Assembly: GCA_902761055.1 (NCBI GenBank)
Contig: CACWIS010000012.1
Location: 1 to 64,000, forward strand
Length of the DNA: 64,000 nucleotides
Reading direction: 5' to 3'
DNA from: Oscillospiraceae bacterium
GTDB taxonomy: Bacteria; Bacillota; Clostridia; Oscillospirales; Oscillospiraceae
In this document: positions 55,584 to 64,000 of the stretch, in pieces
Numbering within the stretch: position 1 is the first letter of the stretch
How the letters are laid out: every line of letters begins with the position of its first letter
Translations under genes and position numbers: made by a program
Notes under the pieces: generated by a model
The model's database searches: none
Seen by the model: the letters and a program-made list of their open reading frames with translations, nothing else
Told to the model about the DNA's origin: nothing

Positions 55584-56015
55584 ATGGCACTTTACAGCGA
55601 CAAGGTCATGGACCATTTTCAGAATCCCCGCAACGTCGGCAAGCTGGACGACGCCGACGGCATCGGCGAGGTCGGCAACGCCAAATGCGGCGACATCATG
55701 CGCATGTATATCAAGGTGCGCGACGGCGTCATCGTCGACTGCAAGTTCAACACCTTCGGCTGCGGCAGCGCGATCGCTTCGAGCTCGATGGCGACGGAGA
55801 TGATCAAGGGCAAGCCGGTCGACGAGGCGCTGGAGCTGTCGAACAAGGCGGTCGTCGAGGCGCTCGACGGGCTGCCCGCCTACAAGCTGCACTGCTCCGT
55901 CCTGGCCGAGGAGGCCGTCAAGGCCGCGGTCAAGGACTACTATGACAAGAACGGCATCGCCTACGATCCCGCGCTGTTCTCCAAGCTTGAGGACTGCGAG
56001 CACTGCCACGGGTAA
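55584..56015 (+). CDS. iscU: Iron-sulphur cluster scaffold protein (NifU/IscU-like)
   Basis: 143 residues. The three scaffold cysteines are in GNAKCGDIM (about 33), FNTFGCGSAIASSS (about 60) and HCSVLAEEAV (about 101). It builds a transient 2Fe-2S cluster with NifS. Two more cysteines in the tail (DCEHCHG) are a feature of the Clostridia type. AGGAGG precedes the ATG at 55584. Confidence 0.96.
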   Translation: MALYSDKVMDHFQNPRNVGKLDDADGIGEVGNAKCGDIMRMYIKVRDGVIVDCKFNTFGCGSAIASSSMATEMIKGKPVDEALELSNKAVVEALDGLPAYKLHCSVLAEEAVKAAVKDYYDKNGIAYDPALFSKLEDCEHCHG

Positions 56016-56031
56016 GCCGGGGCGGAAAAGC

Positions 56032-56069
56032 AAAAAAAGCTGCGAGCCTTTTCAGCTCGCAGCTTTTTC
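56032..56069. terminator. Bidirectional terminator, iscU / surface protein
   Basis: AAAAAAAGCTGCGAGC / GCTCGCAGCTTTTT stem with a short loop, between convergent genes. Confidence 0.9.
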
Positions 56070-56078
56070 GTTTCTCTG

Positions 56079-57224
56079 TTATCTTCTTTTCTTTTTCTTC
56101 TTCGGCGCGGCCAGCGAAAGCATCATCAGCACGCCCGTCACGACGCCCAGGCCGATGAGGATCTTGCCCTTGACGTCCTGCCGGGAGTTGTCCTCGCTGA
56201 CGCGGTAGACCGTGTAGCCGCATTCGCTGCACACGCCCTTCTCCTCGCCGGCATTCTCGCCCTGCGACCAGCTCAGGTGATGCTCGCCCTGGTCGGTGAC
56301 GGTGCCGTCGGAATACTCGCGCCAGTGGCTGCTCTCGTTATGCTTCCACAGCGGCGGCAGCGTCGGGACCGGGGTCGCCTCCGGCGCCTCGGGCGCGGCG
56401 CTCTCCTCCGGGGCGGGCGTCTCCTCCGCGGGTGCGGCCGAGGGCTCCGGCGTCGGCTCGGGGGTCGCCTCCGGGCTCGGCCCGGGAGTGGCCTCCGGCA
56501 CCTTGACCTGGATCGTGGCTTTCTGCGTGTCGGAGCTATAGACGTTGGTGCTCTCGTAGAAGCGGCACATGATCTGCCAGCCGTTCATCTCCGCGGGGAC
56601 GTTGTAAATGATGATCCTGCCGATGCCGGCGTCGTCGATCGTGATGCCGTTGAAGCGCCCCGCCGCCTCTTTCGTCGTCAGCGTCTCGCTGCCGTCGGGA
56701 CTGATCAGCAGCCACTTGCTGGAGGTGGCGAAGTTCGCCGTCGCGACGTAGGACACCAGGCCGCCCGGCTCGATCGCGGGGTCGGTAAGAGGCTGCTTGA
56801 TGACGATGGGAGACCACACCGGCGGCTCGATGTTGCGGCGCAGCGAAACGCTCTTGCCGTCCATGCTGACCGAGACGTTCGCGCTCTTGCCGTAGAGATA
56901 GCCCAGCACGGTCTGCGAGAAGCAGTAGCCGTCGTTGGCCGTCAGCGTGACGGTCAGCGTATAGACCTCCTGTTTGAAGGCGTCCGTCGCGGAAAGAGAT
57001 TTACCCTTGGAATCCATCCACGCGACGCTCGAGACCGTCGCGCCGGTCGTGCTGGTCGTGAAGGTGATCTCGCCGGGCGTACGCATCACGACGGCCTCCT
57101 TTTCGGAGGTGGCCAGCACCTTTTCGATGATGACGTCCTCTGCGAAGGCGGGCGCGCCGAGCGCGGAGACGAGCAGCATCACGGTCAGCAGCAGCGTCAG
57201 GAGCTTTGATAGCTTTCTATACAT
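56079..57224 (-). CDS. Membrane-anchored surface protein with Pro/Glu-rich stalk
   Basis: 381 residues. Signal peptide 1-27 ([19 protein letters not shown], cleavage near APAFAED), two beta-rich domains (30-230), a stalk of [15 protein letters not shown] type (235-280), a short Trp/His/Cys segment ending CSECGYTVY, and a C-terminal membrane helix ([20 protein letters not shown], about 355-374) followed by KKKKKRR, a stop-transfer tail. There is no sortase motif; the tail resembles a type I membrane anchor. The ligand is unknown. Divergent from mnmG. Confidence 0.72.
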   Translation of the reverse strand: MYRKLSKLLTLLLTVMLLVSALGAPAFAEDVIIEKVLATSEKEAVVMRTPGEITFTTSTTGATVSSVAWMDSKGKSLSATDAFKQEVYTLTVTLTANDGYCFSQTVLGYLYGKSANVSVSMDGKSVSLRRNIEPPVWSPIVIKQPLTDPAIEPGGLVSYVATANFATSSKWLLISPDGSETLTTKEAAGRFNGITIDDAGIGRIIIYNVPAEMNGWQIMCRFYESTNVYSSDTQKATIQVKVPEATPGPSPEATPEPTPEPSAAPAEETPAPEESAAPEAPEATPVPTLPPLWKHNESSHWREYSDGTVTDQGEHHLSWSQGENAGEEKGVCSECGYTVYRVSEDNSRQDVKGKILIGLGVVTGVLMMLSLAAPKKKKKRR

Positions 57225-57272
57225 ATCGTTGCACTCCTCTTTTCGGACACAGGATATTGTTTCTATTGGTTT

Positions 57273-57301
57273 ATTATACATCCCCGATCGTCCCCGGTCA
57301 A
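57273..57301 (-). promoter_or_regulatory. Promoter of the surface protein gene
   Basis: Minus strand: TTGACC (57296-57301), 17-bp spacer, TATAAT (57273-57278). Confidence 0.75.
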
Positions 57302-57355
57302 TGCTTTTTCGCCCGCTTTCGCCCTTTTCGGCCGCGGATGCGCCGCGGAAAAGCA

Positions 57356-57383
57356 TTGTTTTTTGCACGCAATCTGCTATAAT
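57356..57383 (+). promoter_or_regulatory. Promoter of mnmG-mnmA-glutaredoxin operon
   Basis: TTGTTT (57356-57361), 16-bp spacer, TATAAT (57378-57383), about 55 bases before the mnmG start. Confidence 0.6.
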
Positions 57384-57441
57384 TTGTCCATGCGATGATC
57401 ATCCTGATCTGACTACTGCTGCAAGAGGAGTATTTCCGTCC

Positions 57442-59306
<1,865 letters not shown>

Positions 59307-59310
<4 letters not shown>

Positions 59311-60329
59311 AGATCGTTTTAGGCTTTTCCGGCGGCGTCGACTCCTCCGTGTCCGCCGTGCTGCTGCGCCGCGCGGGCTGGGAGGTCGCGGGCCTGTATA
59401 TGGACAACGCCGGGGCGGAGGCGAGAAACTACGCGCTCGAGGCTGCCGCGCGCATGGAGCTGCCGCTGCGCGTGCTCGACGTGCGCGAAGAACTGGAGGA
59501 AAAGGTCTGCGCTCCGTTCTGCGCGGCCTATCTGCGCGGCGAGACGCCCAACCCCTGCATCCTCTGCAATCCGGCGCTGAAGTTCCGCGCGCTCCTCGCC
59601 GAGGCCGAGCGCATCGGAGCGGAGGCGATCGCCACCGGGCATTACGCCCGCGCCGAGGGCGGCGCGCTCTTTCGCGGGCGGCCGGAGAACGACCAGAGCT
59701 ATATGCTCTGCCGCCTCACGCGCGATCAGCTCGAGCGCGCCGTGTTCCCGCTCGGCGGCTTTGCGAAGCGCGAGGTCCGCGCGGCGGCGGAGGAGCTCGG
59801 CCTGATGGCGGCGCGCAAGCCGGACAGCATGGAGATCTGCTTCATCCCCGACAAGGATTACGCCGGATGGCTGGCGCGCCGCGGCGCCGTGAGCGCGCCG
59901 GGCGACTTCCTCTTTCACGGCGAGGTCGTCGGGCGGCACGAGGGGATCGTGCACTACACGGTCGGACAGCGGCGAAGCGGCCTCCACGAGGGGCGCAAGC
60001 TGTACGTCTCCGGCATCGACGCGGCGACGAACACGGTCGAGCTCGCGCTCTGGGAGGAGCTGTTCAGGACCGAGGTGTCCGCACGGGATTTCAACTGGCT
60101 CGTCGACGAGCCGACGGAGCCGCTGCGCGCCAGCGTCCGCGTGCGGCATACCAAGTGGGAGACGCCGCCCTGCACGGTCTATCCGCTCGGCGGCGGCGAA
60201 GTGCGCATCGTCTGCGACGAGCCCGTCCGCGCGCCCGCGCCCGGGCAGTCCGCCGTGCTCTACGACGGCGAGCGCGTCCTCGGCGGCGGTTTCATCCGCA
60301 GACCGAATGAAAAGGAGAGAGAACCGTGA
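59307..60329 (+). CDS. mnmA: tRNA-uridine 2-sulfurtransferase MnmA
   Basis: 340 residues. PP-loop [10 protein letters not shown] (about 8-17), catalytic cysteines in [12 protein letters not shown] (about 85-96) and [18 protein letters not shown] (about 175). It thiolates U34 with sulphur from a cysteine desulfurase. Next to mnmG, acting on the same base. Its stop overlaps the GTG start of the glutaredoxin gene. Confidence 0.96.
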
Positions 60330-60604
60330 AGCTGACCGCCTTTATCCTGCCCGGCTGCCCCTACTGCATCCAGGCCCGCGAGCTGATCGCAGAGCTTTGC
60401 GCCGGGCACCCGGAATACGCCGCGATCGGGATCGAGTGGATCGACGAGTCGGCCGAGCCGCAGCTCGCAGATCGCTACGATTATTACCGCGTGCCGAGCT
60501 TTTTCCTCGGGGAGGAGAAGCTCTACGAGGCCAGTCCCCTGTGGAGCCGCGCCAGGGCGAAGGAAAAACTGAACGCGATGTTCGCCGCGCTGACGGCCAA
60601 ATAA
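60326..60604 (+). CDS. Glutaredoxin/thioredoxin-like protein
   Basis: 92 residues. CPYC active site ([13 protein letters not shown], residues 9-21) and a cis-proline in [12 protein letters not shown]. Short thioredoxin fold. The start is GTG at 60326, coupled to mnmA by GTGA. The position suggests a role in redox handling of the sulphur relay, such as reducing MnmA or a related thiol, but this is inference. Confidence 0.85.
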   Translation: MKLTAFILPGCPYCIQARELIAELCAGHPEYAAIGIEWIDESAEPQLADRYDYYRVPSFFLGEEKLYEASPLWSRARAKEKLNAMFAALTAK

Positions 60605-60629
60605 AAAAGCCCCCTCAGGGGCTTTTTTA
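60603..60629 (+). terminator. Terminator of the mnmG operon
   Basis: AAAAAAGCCCC / GGGGCTTTTTT stem with a 4-base loop. Confidence 0.9.
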
Positions 60630-60664
60630 TTTGGCCGGAAGAAAACGGATCCTTCGGAAATTTG

Positions 60665-60692
60665 TTGTTTTCTGCTTCGCATGTGCTATAAT
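60665..60692 (+). promoter_or_regulatory. Promoter of the DJ-1/PfpI gene
   Basis: TTGTTT (60665-60670), 16-bp spacer, TATAAT (60687-60692). Confidence 0.6.
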
Positions 60693-60737
60693 AAAGCTAT
60701 CCCATCCGGAACCATACTACAAAAGGAGGAAACAACA

Positions 60738-61316
60738 ATGGCAAAGAAAGTTCTTCTGCTCTGCGGCGACTTCACCGAGGATTACGAGACCATGGTGCCC
60801 TTCCAGGCGCTGGGCGTCCTGGGCTATCAGGTCGACGCGGTCTGCCCCGACAAGAAGGCGGGCGAGACCGTCGCCACCGCCGTGCACGACTTCCTCGGCG
60901 AGCAGACCTACACCGAGCTGCGCGGCCATAACTTCGCGCTGACCGCCGACTTCGACGCCGTGAAGGTCGAGGACTACGAGGGTCTGTTCATCACCGGCGG
61001 CCGCGCGCCCGAGTACATCCGCCTCAACCCGCGCGTGCGCGAGATCGTGCGCGAGTTCTTTGCGGCCAAGAAGCCCGTCGCCGCGATCTGCCACGGCCCG
61101 CAGGTCCTCGCAGCGGCCGGCGTGCTCGGCGGCTACAAGGCCACGGCCTATCCCGCCGTCGGCCCGGACGTGACGCTCGCGGGCGGCACCTACGTCGAGG
61201 TCCCCGTGACCGACGCCGTCGTGGACCGCAACCTCGTCACCGCTCCCGCCTGGCCCGCCGACACGGCGATCGTCAGGGAGTTCGCCAAGCTCATGGGCGC
61301 GAAGATCGAGATCTGA
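60738..61316 (+). CDS. DJ-1/PfpI family protein
   Basis: 192 residues. The nucleophile elbow [15 protein letters not shown] carries the cysteine (about 118) and the neighbouring histidine; [12 protein letters not shown] near residue 14 gives the conserved glutamate. Members are glyoxalase III-like, protein deglycase-like or chaperone-like, and the particular activity cannot be told from sequence. AAAGGAGG precedes the ATG. Single gene. Confidence 0.9.
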   Translation: MAKKVLLLCGDFTEDYETMVPFQALGVLGYQVDAVCPDKKAGETVATAVHDFLGEQTYTELRGHNFALTADFDAVKVEDYEGLFITGGRAPEYIRLNPRVREIVREFFAAKKPVAAICHGPQVLAAAGVLGGYKATAYPAVGPDVTLAGGTYVEVPVTDAVVDRNLVTAPAWPADTAIVREFAKLMGAKIEI

Positions 61317-61340
61317 TCCGCAAAAGCCATCCCCGTATTC

Positions 61341-61376
61341 AAAAAGACTGCGCCCCGCAGGGGCGCAGTCTTTTTT
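61341..61376. terminator. Bidirectional terminator, PfpI / ATP-grasp
   Basis: AAAAAGACTGCGCCCC / GGGGCGCAGTCTTTTTT stem with a 3-base loop, between convergent genes. Confidence 0.92.
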
Positions 61377-61382
61377 ATTTTG

Positions 61383-62573
61383 TCACACGCACTCGACCGC
61401 GTCGCGGTAGAAGGCGTCCAGCTCCTCCTGCGTGTCGAACACGGCCAAGAACAGCTGATCGCCCATCGCCTCGGCCAGCGCGGGCGAGAGGCGCTCCATC
61501 ATGCGCATCTCCTTGGCATAGCGCGCGGCCAGCTCCTCGTTGCCGTAGCGGAAGCGCTTGCCGTCGCGCCGCCCGACGCAGGCGCAGAAGCGGTGCTCTC
61601 CCACGGGCATCTCCGAACGGTCGAAGGCGACCATGTCCGCCCAGATCTTGTATACGTTGGTGCTGTGGGCGAAGTTGATCATATCCGGCGTGTAGCCGCC
61701 GCTGGGGCGCATGTTGACCTCGAGCGCGACGAGCTGGCCCTTCCTGCCGATGTGCTGGTCGCGCGTGAGCCGGAAGAACTCGAAGTGTACGAAGCGGCTT
61801 GTCACACCGAAGCTCTTGACCGCTGCCCGGCCGAAGGCGCGCGTGTCCTCCGGCAGCTCCTTGAGGATGTGATAGATCGAGTTGTCGTGGTTGTTGACGA
61901 TGTCCATGATCGCGATGCCGGTGATGTTGCCCGTCTCGAAGAGCGGCTCGCCGCGGGAGTCGATGATGGCGTCGTAGGAGTTGATCTGTCCGTCGATGAA
62001 TTCCTCCATGATATAGGGGAAGCGGCCGTCCCGCTCTGCGAGGAAGGCTGCGAGCTGCTCGTCGTTTTCCAGCTTGTAGGTGGCCACGGCGCCGACGCCG
62101 TTGTCGGGCTTGACGATGACCGGCCAGCCGACCTCCTCGATGAAGGCGCGGCAGCCCGCCTCGTCGCCGACCATGTGGAAGCGCGCGGTGGGGATCCCGG
62201 CGCGGCGGTAGTATTCCTTCATGCCGGACTTGTACTTGATCCGCGGCACGTCCTCCACGCGGAAGCCGCCCGGGATGTTGAAGTCGCTGCGCAGATGGGC
62301 GTCCTGCTCGAGCCAGTACTCGTTGTTCGACTCGAGGAAGTCGATCCGTCCGTACTTGAAGATGAAGAAGGCCACGGCGCGGTAGACCTCGTCGTAGTTC
62401 TCGAGCGAGGAGACCTTGTAGTATTCCGTCAGGCTGCTCTTGAGCTCGAAGCTCAGCTCGTCGTAGGGCTGGTCGCCGACGCCGAGGACGTTGACGCCGT
62501 CGCAGCGCAGCTCGTGGCAGAACTGCCAGTAGTTCACCGGAAAGTTCGGGGAGATGAAGATGACGTTTTTCAT
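61383..62573 (-). CDS. ATP-grasp domain enzyme
   Basis: 396 residues. N-terminal Rossmann-like part (MKNVIFISPNFPVNYWQFC), ATP-grasp core with VIVKPDNGVGAVATYKL (about 155-171) and YIMEEFIDGQI (about 188), and the metal/phosphate loop VALEVNMRPSGGYTPDMINF (about 285-304). Such enzymes join a carboxylate to an amine or thiol through an acylphosphate. Adjacent esterase genes suggest a metabolite pathway with ester or amide chemistry; the substrate is unknown. Last gene of a three-gene operon. Confidence 0.85.
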   Translation of the reverse strand: MKNVIFISPNFPVNYWQFCHELRCDGVNVLGVGDQPYDELSFELKSSLTEYYKVSSLENYDEVYRAVAFFIFKYGRIDFLESNNEYWLEQDAHLRSDFNIPGGFRVEDVPRIKYKSGMKEYYRRAGIPTARFHMVGDEAGCRAFIEEVGWPVIVKPDNGVGAVATYKLENDEQLAAFLAERDGRFPYIMEEFIDGQINSYDAIIDSRGEPLFETGNITGIAIMDIVNNHDNSIYHILKELPEDTRAFGRAAVKSFGVTSRFVHFEFFRLTRDQHIGRKGQLVALEVNMRPSGGYTPDMINFAHSTNVYKIWADMVAFDRSEMPVGEHRFCACVGRRDGKRFRYGNEELAARYAKEMRMMERLSPALAEAMGDQLFLAVFDTQEELDAFYRDAVECV

Positions 62574-62588
62574 TGTGATCGCTTCTTT

Positions 62589-63338
62589 CTATTTCAGGAG
62601 TTCCGGTACGAAGTAGCTCACCTGCTTGAACCACCACGGCCAGTCGTGCGCGACGTCCCAGCCCCAGTAGTCCACCCAGGCGGGGATGCCCTTTTCCACC
62701 AGGACGCGGTGCAGCGCGCGGGTGTGATCCGTCAGCTCCCAGGGCCCCTGCCCGACGCAGACGACGGCGCGGTGGGCGCGATAGAGCGGAAGATAGGGGT
62801 GGTCGGCGGGCATGTTCGCCAGATAGTGCACCGGGGAGTTGAGATAGACGAGCTCGTCCATATAGCCGTCGAAGCCGTATTCCGCGCCGTACACGCCGCT
62901 GAGCGCGAGCAGCTCGTCGAAGATCCCGGGAAAGCGAAAATAGAGATTGGCCGCGTGCATCGCGCCGAGCGAGCAGCCGAAGACCAGGATGCCCGGATCG
63001 CTCTGCCAGCCGTAGTCCCGGCAGAAGCCGCGGATATAGGGCGCGACCTCCTCCGTCACATAGCGGATCCATGCCTCGTGGCGGCGGATGCGCCAGCCGG
63101 GATCGCCGCCCTTGTTCGACCAGGTCTCCGTGTCGATCGTGTCCACGGAAAACACCGTGGCCTGTCCGGTCTCGAGAAAGGGAGCCCAGGCGCCGGTCAT
63201 GCCGAAGTTCTCAAAGTCGAAGAAGCGGCCGTCCTGACAGGGGATGAACAGCACCGGCTTGCCGCCGCGGCCGTAGACCTTGAGCTCCATATCCCTGTCC
63301 AGCGCGGGGCTGTACCATTTTTCGTAATGCGTCTGCAT
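62589..63338 (-). CDS. Putative alpha/beta-hydrolase esterase
   Basis: 249 residues of the 'putative esterase' fold (esterase D-like). Nucleophile elbow FGCSLGAMHAANL (Ser about 122), a catalytic aspartate probably in the region around YGWQSDPG or later, and the terminal histidine in GWDVAHDWPWW (about 227). No signal peptide, so it is cytoplasmic. Four bases separate it from the upstream esterase gene. Confidence 0.85.
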   Translation of the reverse strand: MQTHYEKWYSPALDRDMELKVYGRGGKPVLFIPCQDGRFFDFENFGMTGAWAPFLETGQATVFSVDTIDTETWSNKGGDPGWRIRRHEAWIRYVTEEVAPYIRGFCRDYGWQSDPGILVFGCSLGAMHAANLYFRFPGIFDELLALSGVYGAEYGFDGYMDELVYLNSPVHYLANMPADHPYLPLYRAHRAVVCVGQGPWELTDHTRALHRVLVEKGIPAWVDYWGWDVAHDWPWWFKQVSYFVPELLK

Positions 63339-63341
63339 GGC

Positions 63342-64000
63342 TTATTCCTCCAGCTCATAGAGCAGCGTGGGCAGAAAGAGGGGGATCTGCTTCTCCCAGC
63401 TCGCTTCGCAGTGCCGCCCGTCGGGGACGATGCGCGCCGTCAGCCGGACGCCGCGCTCCGAGAGCAGACGGCTCAAGCGCCAGAAGCGCCGCGCCGTGCC
63501 GCGCCGTCCCAGCTCCGTCTCGCCCATGTCCATATAGAGCACGCTGTCCGTCCCGGGCTCCGCCGTGCGGATCAGCGCCTCCAGGCTTGCCGGGCCGAAG
63601 TCCAGCGCCGGAGACAGCGCCGCCGCGCGGGAAAAGACCTCGTTGAAGCGGCACAGCGCGTACAGGCTCATCAGCCCGCCCATCGAGCTGCCGGCGATGA
63701 AGGTGTGCGCCCGGTCCGGCAGCGTCGGATAATTCCGGTCGATCTCCGGCTTGAAGCTGCGGATCAGCCAGTCCATCGTCAGCGCCCCGCGGCCTTCGAT
63801 CGTGCCGAAGCCGCGCGCGGAGAACGAATAGGGCGCGTATTCCGAGAGACGGCCGTTGTTCGGATCGTGGTTGCACTCCACCGCCGCCACGATCAGCGGC
63901 ACCCCGTGCTCGTCGAGGTATTCGCCCAGTCCCCAGCTCTTCCCGTAGGTCGCGTCCTCGTCGAAGAAGACGTTGTGCCCGTCGAACATATACAGCACCG
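63342..64000 (-). CDS. Second putative esterase, truncated by the window end
   Basis: At least 218 residues remain. The nucleophile elbow is FIAGSSMGGLMSLYA; VLYMFDGHNVFFDEDATYGKSWG near the start is typical of esterase-fold proteins such as Fes or IroD relatives, and the catalytic histidine lies in DGRHCEASWEKQ. The true start lies beyond 64000, because the reading frame is open to the end and the strand VLYMFDG is normally preceded by about 30-40 residues. Same operon as the next esterase and the ATP-grasp gene. Confidence 0.85.
   Translation of the reverse strand, partial: VLYMFDGHNVFFDEDATYGKSWGLGEYLDEHGVPLIVAAVECNHDPNNGRLSEYAPYSFSARGFGTIEGRGALTMDWLIRSFKPEIDRNYPTLPDRAHTFIAGSSMGGLMSLYALCRFNEVFSRAAALSPALDFGPASLEALIRTAEPGTDSVLYMDMGETELGRRGTARRFWRLSRLLSERGVRLTARIVPDGRHCEASWEKQIPLFLPTLLYELEE

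Overview
The window comes from a high-G+C Clostridia-type genome, most likely an anaerobic gut member of the Oscillospirales. This is inferred from gene content, not from a marker tree: rqcP-hup-flippase synteny, an Rrf2-nifS-iscU cluster, an ECF energizing module next to truA, clpE, ricT-holB, B12-dependent methionine synthesis and a paired esterase/ATP-grasp operon. Promoters are of sigma-A type (TTGACA-17-TATAAT variants), most genes have strong GGAGG ribosome-binding sites, and 4-bp ATGA overlaps are common. One tRNA (Pro, UGG) is present. I saw no insertion sequence, prophage or CRISPR array.

Layout. 1-7.0 kb: end of lepA, a YfcE phosphodiesterase, a P-loop protein, a secreted protein, rqcP, hup, a SpoVB/MurJ-type flippase and an FAD oxidoreductase. 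7.0-9.4 kb: tRNA-Pro, an A+T-rich VanZ gene, a block of hairpins, and a DMT transporter. 9.5-21.4 kb: a six-gene operon described below. 21.4-29.5 kb: a split cobalamin methionine synthase operon, a LytTR regulator with a degenerate receiver, a trigger-factor-like protein paired with a Nif11-like protein, and a YitT protein. 29.6-33.6 kb: infC-rpmI-rplT with an attenuated leader, deoC, an OB-fold protein, DUF523 and macrodomain proteins. 33.6-41 kb: clpE, cvpA, truA-ecfT-ecfA2-ecfA1 and a methyltransferase. 41-47.3 kb: the F-type ATP synthase operon. 47.3-54 kb: a zinc-ribbon protein, ricT, holB, a DapF-like epimerase and a polar amino acid ABC transporter. 54-61.4 kb: rrf2-nifS-iscU, a surface protein, mnmG-mnmA-glutaredoxin and a DJ-1/PfpI protein. 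61.4-64 kb: an ATP-grasp enzyme with two esterases, the last one cut by the window end.

The strongest candidate for an undescribed system is the operon at 9554-21340, read from one clear promoter and closed by a strong terminator. It encodes (i) a membrane protein with two TrkA-N-like Rossmann domains and a C-terminal RyR-like domain; (ii) a two-helix potassium channel with the TVGYGD filter and the same Rossmann-Rossmann-RyR cytoplasmic layout; (iii, iv) two tandem secreted paralogues with low-complexity stalks and a shared C-terminal domain; (v) a divergent single-pass TIR protein; and (vi) a TIR protein whose transmembrane segment is followed by a TPR domain predicted to lie outside the cell. 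A working model, which is inference only, is envelope sensing by TPR and secreted proteins, a cytoplasmic TIR NADase signal, and a nucleotide-gated RyR/RCK channel as effector.

The second unusual locus is the ATP synthase. Here b-like, delta C-terminal and alpha sequences form one 752-residue protein, epsilon is reduced to its beta-sandwich, and the beta gene carries an out-of-frame internal deletion of about 94 bases that is either a real lesion or an assembly error. Smaller points of interest are an infC gene with an apparent ATC start behind an attenuator and near-identical ends between the two secreted paralogues that suggest gene conversion.
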